Source: Roseibium aggregatum (GTDB lineage: Bacteria > Pseudomonadota > Alphaproteobacteria > Rhizobiales > Stappiaceae). Taken from it: a DNA stretch of 64,000 bases. The stretch spans positions 1,178,001-1,242,000 of the forward strand of contig NZ_JAEKJZ010000001.1 of the NCBI RefSeq assembly GCF_017309185.1, in the 5' to 3' direction. Positions 28,150 through 35,390 of the stretch are shown here, one piece after another. Under the pieces are notes generated by a model that was not told the DNA's origin, did not search any database, and saw only the letters and a program-made list of their open reading frames with translations. Position 1 is the stretch's first letter, and each line of letters begins with the position of its first letter. The translations under genes were made by a program, and so were the position numbers.

Positions 28150-28359
28150 ATGACCATTGGAACCGTAAAATTCTTCAATGCCACAAAAGGCTTCGGCTTC
28201 ATTCAGCCGGAAGATGGCTCTTCGGACGTATTCGTCCACATCTCCGCGGTGGAACGCGCGGGTATCCGTTCGCTGGTCGAAGGCCAGAAGATCAGCTTTG
28301 AAGTTGTCCAGGACCGCCGTTCCGGCAAGTCCGCTGCGGATAACCTGCAGGAAGTCTAA
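28150..28359 (+). CDS. cspA: Cold-shock protein, CspA family
   Basis: A 69-residue single cold-shock domain. The RNA-binding motifs RNP1 (KGFGFIQP) and RNP2 (VFVHIS) are both intact. It binds single-stranded nucleic acid and acts as an RNA chaperone in the cold or in rapid growth. AAAGGAA lies ahead of the ATG. It is preceded by an AT-rich leader with a hairpin and followed by a strong intrinsic terminator 60 bases after the stop, so it is likely a single-gene unit with limited read-through to the next small gene. Confidence 0.95.
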   Translation: MTIGTVKFFNATKGFGFIQPEDGSSDVFVHISAVERAGIRSLVEGQKISFEVVQDRRSGKSAADNLQEV

Positions 28360-28418
28360 GTTTCCATTCTGGTACCTGACCACGGATGTACTGGCAGGAC
28401 CGCAGGGAAACATGAAGA

Positions 28419-28446
28419 GGTCGGGGGAGAATCCCGGCCTTTTTTT
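28419..28446 (+). terminator. Intrinsic terminator of cspA
   Basis: Stem GGTCGGG/CCCGGCC (one G-U pair) with a 7-base loop, followed directly by seven T residues. It is the clearest Rho-independent terminator in the window. Confidence 0.85.
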
Positions 28447-28475
28447 GTGCGCCACGCTTGAAAGAGAAAGCCGTC

Positions 28476-28694
28476 ATGTCTTTCGACAAATCCATCCGCC
28501 CGCGCCGGGAAACCGCGGAATCGAAAGCGGAAACGACAAAGAGAATTTCCCAGGAAATTACAAAGACAGAGGCCGATATCCGCAACGAGAAGACCTTGCG
28601 GCTGCGCGCGGAGCGTCTCGCGGCGCAGGAAAGTCAGCCGGAAGAGGTCCGTACCCGGGCCAAGCGGGCCGGCAAAAGCGCTAAACCGAATTAA
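28476..28694 (+). CDS. Small basic helical protein, function unknown
   Basis: A 72-residue, highly charged protein starting MSFDKSIRPRRE, rich in Lys, Arg, Glu and Ala, with no hydrophobic core or Cys. It should form one long helix (about residues 12-55), followed by a basic tail. The ATG at 28476 is preferred to an in-frame TTG 18 bases earlier because GAGAAAG precedes it. It starts only 30 bases after the cspA terminator, and similar small basic proteins are often found beside csp genes in this bacterial group. A nucleic-acid-binding role is possible but unproven. Confidence 0.6.
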   Translation: MSFDKSIRPRRETAESKAETTKRISQEITKTEADIRNEKTLRLRAERLAAQESQPEEVRTRAKRAGKSAKPN

Positions 28695-28740
28695 ATGCGG
28701 AGTTTTCTCAAACTTTCAGAGGCTTGAGAAGAAAGCGGCG

Positions 28741-28771
28741 CCGGCCTGATCTTTGAAAAGCAACAGGCCGG
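28741..28771. terminator. Hairpin between convergent small genes
   Basis: An 8-base-pair perfect stem (CCGGCCTG/CAGGCCGG) with a 15-base loop lies between the small basic protein gene and the convergent DUF1330 gene. A run TTTT occurs about 20 bases later on the plus strand. It may end transcripts from one or both sides. Confidence 0.4.
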
Positions 28772-28818
28772 TGCGGATATCCTTACCCTTTTAAAAAACC
28801 TCGACGATGTGTCCGGTC

Positions 28819-29106
28819 TTAGGCTGGCAGAACCACGATGGTCGACTTGCCGCCGCCGTTGCGCAGGGCATGGACGTCGGCGAGGTCGGGGTCTTCCCGC
28901 CAGGCTTTCGCGGCCTCGGTCGATGGAAAGGCGAGAAGAGCGGTGATGGTCGGCGCTTCTACGGCGGCTTCCAGAACGACCGGCGCCGGGTCGGCGGCGA
29001 CGATGCTGCCGCCATGTTTGGCAAGGGCTTCGGCCGCTTTTTCGCGGTAGGCACCGAGAGTGTCCTTGTCGGTAACAGTAATCATGGCGAGTGCTTGAAC
29101 GGACAT
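28819..29106 (-). CDS. DUF1330 family protein
   Basis: A 95-residue protein of the dimeric alpha/beta-barrel (ferredoxin-like) DUF1330 family. It shows the pattern YREKAAEALAKHGGSIVAAD in the first half and the strand-helix LLAFPSTEAAKAWRED that ends such domains. Its enzymatic role is not established. The start at 29106 has CAGGAG upstream. It is divergent from the LysR gene, with a shared 99-base region that holds a palindrome, so the regulator probably controls it. Confidence 0.8.
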   Translation of the reverse strand: MSVQALAMITVTDKDTLGAYREKAAEALAKHGGSIVAADPAPVVLEAAVEAPTITALLAFPSTEAAKAWREDPDLADVHALRNGGGKSTIVVLPA

Positions 29107-29185
29107 GTGTCTCTCCTGTGTTTCAGACCGCCCATAATTAGCTCGCACCGTTGATGCGAAAAATTCTTCAAATCCGGAATGCCAA

Positions 29186-29201
29186 TGTGCAAAAATGCAC
29201 A
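29186..29201. promoter_or_regulatory. Palindrome beside the LysR start, candidate operator
   Basis: TGTGCA, AAAA, TGCACA: a perfect dyad fitting the T-N11-A form of LysR-type boxes. It lies 4 bases before the proposed LysR start and about 80 bases from the divergent DUF1330 start. Confidence 0.45.
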
Positions 29202-29205
29202 GGCT

Positions 29206-30108
29206 ATGGAAAATTGGGACGACTTGAAATTCGTGCTCGCCATCGCGGGAGCGGGCAATATCACGAAAGCGGCGCGGGGACTGGGCGTGACCCATTCCAC
29301 CGTCTCGCGGCGCCTGTCCGCTCTGGAAGAGCGCATGGGTGTGCGCCTGTTCGAGCGCTTGCCGGAAGGATTCACGCCCACCCGGGCGGGAGAGGAGGCC
29401 GTCGCGGCCGCCAAGCGCGTGGAAACAGAGGTGCTGGAACTCGATACGCGCATAACCGCCCGGGACGCGGATCTGGAAGGCCCGCTGAGGGTAACGGCGG
29501 CGCAACTGCTGTTTCAGGTCCAGGTCGCGGAAATCATGCGGCAATTCGCTGAGCGTCACCCCCAGATCGAACTGGAGATGATCGCGGCCAATGAAAAGCT
29601 GAGCCTTCACCGGCGCGAGGCCGATGTCGCCGTACGCGTCACCAGCAATCCGGACGAGAACCTCTTCGGCCGCCTGGCCACCGGACAGAACCGCGCCTTT
29701 TACGTGTCGAAGGAATATGCTCGGCAACACCGGGAAGCCATGTCCGTCAGCCACGACGGCGCGCCCATTGCCTGCGTTAGCTTCAAGTGGTGGGGGCGGG
29801 GCGTGCCCAAGGCCATTGGTTCGCGCTACCCCCAGGCTTATGTCAGCGTCGTCACCGACGATATGATCGCCATGGTGGCGGCGGTCCGCTCCGGCATGGG
29901 GATCGGCAGGCTTCCCTGTTTTCTCGGCGATCCGGACCCCGATCTGGTGCGGGTCCCGGGGCTTGAGCCCGATCGCTATTTCGACATCTGGATCCTGACC
30001 CATCCGGACCTGAAGAACGTGGCCCGCATCCGAACCTTCATGCGCTTCGCCGCGGATGCCTTCAAGGCGCGGAGCGGCCTGTATCTGGGGATCGGAGCAG
30101 AGCCGTAA
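29206..30108 (+). CDS. LysR-family transcriptional regulator
   Basis: A 300-residue LTTR. The N-terminal winged helix-turn-helix is standard (NITKAARGLGVTHSTVSRRLSALEE), and an effector-binding periplasmic-binding-protein-like domain follows. The start at 29206 (MENWDDLKFVLAIAG) matches the usual N-terminus; ATGs 20-27 bases upstream would add nine unusual residues and run over a palindrome. It is divergent from DUF1330, its most likely target. It ends 4 bases from the convergent methyltransferase-like gene of the nitrile hydratase operon. The effector is unknown. Confidence 0.88.
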   Translation: MENWDDLKFVLAIAGAGNITKAARGLGVTHSTVSRRLSALEERMGVRLFERLPEGFTPTRAGEEAVAAAKRVETEVLELDTRITARDADLEGPLRVTAAQLLFQVQVAEIMRQFAERHPQIELEMIAANEKLSLHRREADVAVRVTSNPDENLFGRLATGQNRAFYVSKEYARQHREAMSVSHDGAPIACVSFKWWGRGVPKAIGSRYPQAYVSVVTDDMIAMVAAVRSGMGIGRLPCFLGDPDPDLVRVPGLEPDRYFDIWILTHPDLKNVARIRTFMRFAADAFKARSGLYLGIGAEP

Positions 30109-30112
30109 GGCT

Positions 30113-30565
30113 TCAAATCCAGCGGCGGACGCGCGTCAGGTAGTCTTCGTAGGCTTCGCCGAAGAGGTCTCGCAGGCTGGCCTCTTCCGGTTTGATCTGG
30201 AACTCGTTCATGTACCAGACAAACCCCGGCACGATGACCAGTGCCGCCAGTGTGCCCCAATAGACGGAAAGGGCGAGAAGCAGGAACAGCAGGCCGAGAT
30301 ACATGGGATTGCGGCTGAGCCGGTAGATCCCCTCCGTCACGAGCGTCGTGGCCTCCCCGGGCGACATCGGATTGAAGGTGGTTTTTCTGCGGTAGAACGC
30401 GACAATGCCCTGAACGCCGGGGACAAGTCCCACAATGCCGATGACAAGCGCGAGAAGCGATTGTCCTGGAAAAGCGACCGAAAGCTGCGGCAGCAACCTG
30501 ACGCTGCCGAAAAGCAGGGCAATGGCGGCCAGGACAACGATCCCGGGAGGGACCTTCAACTGCAT
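30113..30565 (-). CDS. Isoprenylcysteine carboxyl methyltransferase-like membrane protein
   Basis: A 150-residue integral membrane protein with about four helices. The ICMT/PEMT motif is EGIYRLSRNPMYLGLL, and the C-terminal EEASLRDLFGEAYEDY is typical of the family. Bacterial members methylate lipids or unknown acceptors; protein prenylation is not expected here. The start at 30565 lies inside the end of the nitrile hydratase accessory gene (10-base overlap), so it is the last gene of that operon. Why it is attached to nitrile hydratase genes is unclear. Confidence 0.82.
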   Translation of the reverse strand: MQLKVPPGIVVLAAIALLFGSVRLLPQLSVAFPGQSLLALVIGIVGLVPGVQGIVAFYRRKTTFNPMSPGEATTLVTEGIYRLSRNPMYLGLLFLLLALSVYWGTLAALVIVPGFVWYMNEFQIKPEEASLRDLFGEAYEDYLTRVRRWI

Positions 30566-30930
30566 GGTGTGCCATCCGTTGTCTTGAGAACGATGGGCTG
30601 ACCGTGCGGGGTCTCCCGCGCCGCCTCGTCCCAGGCGGCCTTCAGGGCCTTGAGTTCGCCGGACGCCGCGACGTCTTTTTCGCGTAACAGCTTTTCGAAG
30701 GCGTCGATCCAGCGGTCGTAATAGCCGACGGTGTCGCCGCTGCCGTCGCCATCCTTGGCGAGCTCCACGCCGAGGGCCTGCGCCCATTCGCCCCAGGAAA
30801 ACACGCCGGCCCGGTGGGCCTGGAGGGTCATGGCGAAGACCCGGGCTTCCCAGGGAGCGGAAAAGACCGGTCCGCCATCCTGATCGAGCGGCAGGCGCGG
30901 TGTCTCGAGGATGTCAGCGGGCAAGGTCAA
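30556..30930 (-). CDS. Nitrile hydratase accessory (activator) protein
   Basis: A 124-residue protein similar to the small activators encoded beside cobalt-type nitrile hydratases (P14K/NhlE-like). The central block, with FSAPWEARVFAMTLQAHRAG and FSWGEWAQALG, mirrors the N-terminal half of the beta subunit, as known for the family. It delivers cobalt to, and helps oxidise, the alpha-subunit cysteines by subunit exchange. It overlaps the beta gene by 17 bases, giving the order alpha, beta, activator, as in other cobalt-type operons. Confidence 0.88.
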   Translation of the reverse strand: MTLPADILETPRLPLDQDGGPVFSAPWEARVFAMTLQAHRAGVFSWGEWAQALGVELAKDGDGSGDTVGYYDRWIDAFEKLLREKDVAASGELKALKAAWDEAARETPHGQPIVLKTTDGTPCS

Positions 30931-31576
30931 GATAGGGTTCCCAAAGATCGAGATGGACGGTCAGAGCCGGGTCGCTGTCCGGCCCCCATATGTCCGCCCC
31001 CTTGAAAACGACGCCGTAGAGCCACGTCGGCTGTTCGCCCTTGCCGTGGGCATTGCTGTCGGGAAAGACATGGACGCCATGCACGGTCTCGATCGTGCCG
31101 ACGGCATCGCGTGCATAGCGGGGCAGGCGGGTATGGGTCTCCGGGTTCATCCGCTTTGTGTGAACCCGGTCGCCGACTTTGAACCGGGCGGGCTGCTGCT
31201 GGGGCCGGTCGACCGGCGCACCCTTGGCGAGAGCGCCCGCGACCTCCTCCGCCTTGAGCACGCGTTTGAGCGTTTTGGGCGGCGTCAGGCTCTGCCCGCT
31301 CTTGAACTCTTCCGCAGTCACCAGGTCATTCGCCAAAAGAAGCTTCTCAAGCCCCTTGGTCCAGATTTCGTAGTAGCTGGAGCTCAGGTAGTCGGCCGGA
31401 TGCAGGGTCTCCCTTGCGTGGCGCGAGGCGTCCAGGGTCCACGTGCCGGTGGCGCCCATGGCGAGTGTGATCGCGAAGGCGCGCTCTTCCCAGCCGGCAT
31501 GGAAATTCGGTTCGTTGTCCTCCAGCTCGATCGGCCCGAAGCCCATTTGGCCGCCGAGGTCCTGCGCGCCGTTCAT
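30914..31576 (-). CDS. nthB: Nitrile hydratase subunit beta
   Basis: A 220-residue beta subunit. The N-terminus [16 protein letters not shown] is highly typical. The SH3-like C-terminal half includes [12 protein letters not shown] and [13 protein letters not shown], and the end [12 protein letters not shown] is conserved. It completes the active site by placing conserved arginines near the oxidised cysteine ligands of the alpha subunit. The ATG overlaps the alpha stop by 4 bases (ATGA), so the subunits are translationally coupled. Confidence 0.94.
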   Translation of the reverse strand: MNGAQDLGGQMGFGPIELEDNEPNFHAGWEERAFAITLAMGATGTWTLDASRHARETLHPADYLSSSYYEIWTKGLEKLLLANDLVTAEEFKSGQSLTPPKTLKRVLKAEEVAGALAKGAPVDRPQQQPARFKVGDRVHTKRMNPETHTRLPRYARDAVGTIETVHGVHVFPDSNAHGKGEQPTWLYGVVFKGADIWGPDSDPALTVHLDLWEPYLDLAR

Positions 31577-32199
31577 GCTGTTTCTCCCACGCTGTTCGGG
31601 TCTCGCGCAAGGCCGGTGCCGATCATGCTGTCGCGGGTGACCAGCTCCGCAAGGTCTTCTTCCGGCCAGCTGTCCGTGCCGACTGGCCGGCGGGGAATGA
31701 CGAGATAACGGACTTCCGCCGTGGAATCCCAGACTCTGATCTTGGTGTCCTCAGGCAAGGTGACCCCGAATTCGGCGAGCACGCCGCGGGGATCGCGCAC
31801 GGCCCGGGAGCGGTAGGGAGCGGATTTGTACCAGACCGGCGGCAGCCCGAGCACGGACCAGGGATAGCAGGAGCACAGGGTGCAGACGACCATGTTGTGG
31901 GTGTCATGGGTGTTTTCGACCGCCACCATGTGTTCGCCCTGGCGGCCGGTGAAACCGAGTTCGGCGATTGCCGCAGTGGCATCTTTCAACAGCCATTCGC
32001 GATAATCGGGATCGGCCCAGGCCCTGGCGACCACCCGCGCGCCATTCTTCGGGCCGACCTTGGTCTCGTAGGTCTCGATCAGTTCATCGAGCGCGGGAGG
32101 GTCGACATAGCCTTTTTCCGTCAGCAGGGTTTCCAGTGCGCGCACACGCAGTTCGATGTCGCTCAGTTCGGAATGATTGTGATCGTGGTCGTGGGACAT
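31573..32199 (-). CDS. nthA: Cobalt-type nitrile hydratase subunit alpha
   Basis: A 208-residue alpha subunit that hydrates nitriles to amides. The metal-binding claw is C106-T-L-C109-S-C111; Thr at the second position is the cobalt-type signature (Ser in iron-type), and two of the cysteines are normally oxidised. The [11 protein letters not shown] segment downstream is also conserved. The start at 32199 gives an unusual His/Asp-rich N-terminus (MSHDHDHNH), which might bind metal. It is the first gene of a four-gene operon. No amidase, nitrilase, aldoxime dehydratase or cobalt transporter gene lies in the window. Confidence 0.93.
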   Translation of the reverse strand: MSHDHDHNHSELSDIELRVRALETLLTEKGYVDPPALDELIETYETKVGPKNGARVVARAWADPDYREWLLKDATAAIAELGFTGRQGEHMVAVENTHDTHNMVVCTLCSCYPWSVLGLPPVWYKSAPYRSRAVRDPRGVLAEFGVTLPEDTKIRVWDSTAEVRYLVIPRRPVGTDSWPEEDLAELVTRDSMIGTGLARDPNSVGETA

Positions 32200-32400
32200 G
32201 GGGCTCACTCGGATGTTTCGAAAAAATCTAGTCAACTGAAACAACGCCGCCAAGGGGGGTGGTTCGGTTTTTCATGCGTGCTCTCAGGTCCTTGAATTGA
32301 CATGAGAGAAACCGGCTGGGGGAATCTCCGCCATAGCGTTTTTCAAAGGGCTTTCGTCCCTGCACACTCGGGAGCATTGAAGTTGACTTCGGAGGCTGAG

Positions 32401-32898
32401 GTGAAAATCGGGCTGGGCGGCGGGTGCCATTGGTGCACGGAAGCCGTCTTTCAGGCAATTGCAGGCATTTCCCGCGTGGAGCAGGGCTTCATCCGCTCCG
32501 ATCCGCCGGAAGACGGCTGGTCGGAGGCGGTGATCGTCACCTTCGATCCCGTCTTGCTGCCGATGGAAGCTCTGATCGAAATCCACCTTCGCACGCATTC
32601 CAGCACCTCCCATCACAAGATGCGCGGCAAATACCGCAGCGCTGTCTATGTTTACGACGCCGGGACCGGCGTGAAGGTCGGCCGCATCCTGCGCAAGCTG
32701 CAAAAGGCGTTTCCGGAACCTCTGGCGACCCGGGTGTTGAGCCTGACCGAGTTCAAGGCCTCCGACGACCGATTCCGCAATTACTACGCCAGCGACCCGG
32801 AAAGGCCGTTCTGCAAGACCTACATCGACCCGAAGCTGAAGCTGCTCAAGGAGCGCTATGGCGGGTTGCTGCGGCAGCGCGCGGAAGCCGCCGAATGA
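32401..32898 (+). CDS. msrA: Peptide-methionine (S)-S-oxide reductase, variant GCHWC type
   Basis: A 165-residue MsrA-fold enzyme that reduces methionine-S-sulfoxide. The active-site loop reads GGGCHWCTEAVF rather than the classical GCFWG: the catalytic Cys9 is kept, with an extra Cys three residues later. Downstream family marks include HLRTHSSTSHHKMRGKYRSA and FRNYYA. The GTG at 32401 is favoured by GGAGG 5 bases upstream; an in-frame ATG at 32302 would add 33 atypical residues. It is divergent from the nitrile hydratase operon and converges on the caspase-like gene. The second Cys may serve as resolving residue; that is inference. Confidence 0.82.
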   Translation: MKIGLGGGCHWCTEAVFQAIAGISRVEQGFIRSDPPEDGWSEAVIVTFDPVLLPMEALIEIHLRTHSSTSHHKMRGKYRSAVYVYDAGTGVKVGRILRKLQKAFPEPLATRVLSLTEFKASDDRFRNYYASDPERPFCKTYIDPKLKLLKERYGGLLRQRAEAAE

Positions 32899-32905
32899 GA
32901 AATCG

Positions 32906-33466
32906 TCAGGACGCTGACTGTGCCAGCACCATGCCGGCGTCCTTCACCGCGTCACATGCGGCGTCAAAGGCTGCGGAGACGGTAAGGCCCTTTGCAAGCA
33001 GACCATGGGCGAAGAGATGCACGAATACGGGGATGTCACGGCCTTCGGGGTCCCTCTCGGGCGCTACATAGGCATCCGCGCCGGCTTCAAGGAAGGCGGA
33101 CCGCATCTCTGAACTGCCCGTCTCGCAAGCCGTGCTGAGGAAGGTCTTGCGGGACAGTTTCCCAATGCCAGGCACGGAAGAGGGCACGAATACGCCGGAC
33201 TTCAACAGGGAGGTGTCGATTTGCGGGGCGTAATCGCCAAAATGAAAGCCTCCGTTGTTTCCGTGTGCCGAAATGACCGTCAGGTTTCCGGGGTCTTTCG
33301 CGCTCGAGAGAACGGATACGAAATCTCCCGGCGTTCCGATGCGGTAAAACGAAACGAAGGCTCCAAGGCTTTCCAGGATCAAACGCAGCGTCATCGCCTC
33401 GCCGGAATCGCCTATGGCAATAAGGGTGACCGGATGCTGAGGATTGAAAAAGGTCTCGGCCGTCAA
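32906..33466 (-). CDS. Small predicted caspase-like (clan CD/CHAT-like) protein
   Basis: A 186-residue protein I do not recognise as a named family. Its architecture recalls caspase-like hydrolases: a strand ending in His-Gly (VISAHGN, His68), then a strand ending in a Cys (FLSTACETG, Cys114), then AFLEAGADAYVAP. This is the usual order of the His/Cys dyad and the following helix-strand in CHAT, C13 and C25 proteins. Start is TTG at 33466, overlapping the deacetylase stop as TTGA, with GGAGG 6 bases upstream. It is the last gene of the glycosyltransferase operon, so a role in processing or regulating that pathway is possible. Confidence 0.6.
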   Translation of the reverse strand: MTAETFFNPQHPVTLIAIGDSGEAMTLRLILESLGAFVSFYRIGTPGDFVSVLSSAKDPGNLTVISAHGNNGGFHFGDYAPQIDTSLLKSGVFVPSSVPGIGKLSRKTFLSTACETGSSEMRSAFLEAGADAYVAPERDPEGRDIPVFVHLFAHGLLAKGLTVSAAFDAACDAVKDAGMVLAQSAS

Positions 33467-34239
33467 AGTGGGCCTCCTGTTCCTGCAAACAGGCTCTTCG
33501 CGTTCGGCCACTCCGCCCCTTCGTGATGGGCGGCAATGTCCAGAAAGACCTCCAGGAATTCGAAGCACCCTTCGTCGTGCACCAGATGGTGGCTCAGGAT
33601 GCCGAGCGGTTCCGGCCCCGTGTTGCGCCGCCGTGTCAATTGCAGGTCGAAGCGCAGACGGGCGCTTGTCCACCCGATGAAGCGGACCTGCTTCTTCCAT
33701 TTCAGGATGTCGATATGCGACTGGATCTGATGGGCGCGCGGGAAATTGTGCCAGGTAAAGCTCGAGAGACCCGGCAGCCCGAGGCCGGGGAGGCGTCGGG
33801 AAATCTCCGGGTCGATCCGGTTCCAGGGCGGGACCATCGCGGGGATGAATTTGTCGCCGAAGAGCTCCTCAAGCCGCGTCTTGCCTTCGGCCAGCTGCGC
33901 CATCAGCTCATCGGGCACGCGGCGCGAGCCGAGTTCGGCGGCTTTTTCGCCGAGATCCTTGCGCTGAAAATTCCTGTGCTGAAAACCGTGCTGCAGGACA
34001 AGCGCATGGGGGGCTGCCGACAGACGTTTGGCCAGGGCTTCCGTCGCGGTCTTCGGGATGACGGCCAGCGCGACATCGACACCGTGCCGGTTGGCGAGCT
34101 CCAGCAACCGGTTGAGCGCCGGCGTCGGTTCGATCGCATCGTCGTCGCGCCACCAGAAGCGGACCTTTCGGCCGCGTTCGGCGAACCAGTCGAGATGGGC
34201 GGTCAGTTCGTTCGTAAACCGTTTCCGGTCCTGGGTCAT
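33463..34239 (-). CDS. Polysaccharide deacetylase-like protein
   Basis: A 258-residue protein of the NodB/CE4-like barrel. An early acidic motif RFWWRDDDAIEPT supplies the Asp residues expected near the metal, and HALVLQHGFQHRNF supplies a His-x3-His pair. The later MVPPWNRIDPEI is the usual Pro-Trp-Asn segment. It would remove acetyl or formyl groups from a sugar polymer or precursor. There is no signal peptide, so it probably acts in the cytoplasm on a glycosyltransferase substrate. It overlaps the glycosyltransferase gene by 4 bases (ATGA) and the caspase-like gene by 3 bases (TTGA). Confidence 0.82.
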   Translation of the reverse strand: MTQDRKRFTNELTAHLDWFAERGRKVRFWWRDDDAIEPTPALNRLLELANRHGVDVALAVIPKTATEALAKRLSAAPHALVLQHGFQHRNFQRKDLGEKAAELGSRRVPDELMAQLAEGKTRLEELFGDKFIPAMVPPWNRIDPEISRRLPGLGLPGLSSFTWHNFPRAHQIQSHIDILKWKKQVRFIGWTSARLRFDLQLTRRRNTGPEPLGILSHHLVHDEGCFEFLEVFLDIAAHHEGAEWPNAKSLFAGTGGPL

Positions 34240-35390
34240 GCCGTGCGCTCCCTCAGATCCTGGAGCAGTATCGCCGCGCTTTTTTCAGCGCCGCCGAGCA
34301 GGACGTCATGGTGGCTGCGGGGCAAGGCCAGCGCGTCGTCGATGGCCGCAGCCAGCAACTCCGGCGTCAGGCCCGCTTCCGGTGTGACCACCGCCCGTCC
34401 GTGAAGGGCGAGCGCATGAGCCCTCTGGCTCTGCTCTGTCTCGTTCTGCTGCGCGAAAGGCACAAGCACGGCGGGAACACCGGCAACCAGAATGTCGAGC
34501 ACCGTATTGTAGCCTGCCTGGCTGACGGAGAGCCTGGCGCGTTTCAGCAAATCCGGAAAGTCCCGGCGCGCCCGTTCGACGACGACGCCCTCCGTCGCCT
34601 TCTTCCGGTAGCCTGAGAAGGCTTCTTCGGAGATATCGTGCCCGATCAGAATGCGCCAGAGCGTGTCTTCCGCGCGGCGCGACAGCGGCCGGGCATCGAG
34701 GGCGGCGGCAATGAGCGCCTCCGCCACCGCGCCACCGCCGCAGGAAACGATCACCTCGTCTTCGCCATCGTTGCCGTCGACCGGCGGACGGGCCATGCCG
34801 CCGACGTAGCCGGTATAGCGCACCAGATGATCGACCCTGTCTGCGAAGGGAAAACTGTCGCCGAGCTGAATGAAATCCGGATCGGAATGGATCAGGATAC
34901 GATCGTAATACTTGAGCGCCTGATCGGCCATCCACTCCTCCTTCCAGAGCTCCTTCTTGCGCACGAGAATGTCGCGGATGGAGGTTGCGATCAGGGGAGG
35001 GGCGGTCCGGGCCTTGGCGGCGTCGAGCAGGGCCGTGAGCTCGAAATCGAGCTGGCGGCGCCCGAAGGGATAGGTCTCCGTCAGGAGCAGGTCGCAATCC
35101 TCTGCTTGAAGGGCTTGAATCGATGCTTTAACGCGCGCGGATTTCCAAGCATCGTCAATATCTTGATTGTCCAAAGTGACAAGGCGCTTGAATGCGGCAT
35201 CCGGACTTTTGCAGGCGGGAAGCTCTATGACTTTGAGCGGACCGGTGTCCAGGGTCGGCGGGATTGCGTTGCCGCTGGCAAGCGTCACCTCCACCCCTTC
35301 TGCGGCCAGCGCGCGGCCAAGGGCGGCGGCGCGGACCACGTGGCCGGTGCCCAGAAGGTGCTGCACATGGATAAAGGCTCTGAGGGTCAT
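34236..35390 (-). CDS. Glycosyltransferase, MurG/GT28-like GT-B fold
   Basis: A 384-residue GT-B enzyme. The N-terminus has the glycine-rich entry FIHVQHLLGTGHVVRAAALG. The C-terminal nucleotide-sugar domain has VSCGGGAVAEAL and then SVSQAGYNTVLDILVAGVPAVLVPF, the region that in MurG-like enzymes contacts UDP-sugar. Start at 35390 overlaps the previous glycosyltransferase stop as ATGA. The donor and acceptor are unknown. It shares the GYNT motif with the glycosyltransferase encoded first in this operon, so the two may be related and act in sequence. Confidence 0.85.
   Translation of the reverse strand: MTLRAFIHVQHLLGTGHVVRAAALGRALAAEGVEVTLASGNAIPPTLDTGPLKVIELPACKSPDAAFKRLVTLDNQDIDDAWKSARVKASIQALQAEDCDLLLTETYPFGRRQLDFELTALLDAAKARTAPPLIATSIRDILVRKKELWKEEWMADQALKYYDRILIHSDPDFIQLGDSFPFADRVDHLVRYTGYVGGMARPPVDGNDGEDEVIVSCGGGAVAEALIAAALDARPLSRRAEDTLWRILIGHDISEEAFSGYRKKATEGVVVERARRDFPDLLKRARLSVSQAGYNTVLDILVAGVPAVLVPFAQQNETEQSQRAHALALHGRAVVTPEAGLTPELLAAAIDDALALPRSHHDVLLGGAEKSAAILLQDLRERTA

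Noticed and set aside
28819..30003. A 394-codon reading of the DUF1330 frame extending opposite the LysR gene
   Set aside because: Only the last 95 codons resemble a protein family and have a ribosome binding site; the rest is opposite the regulator.
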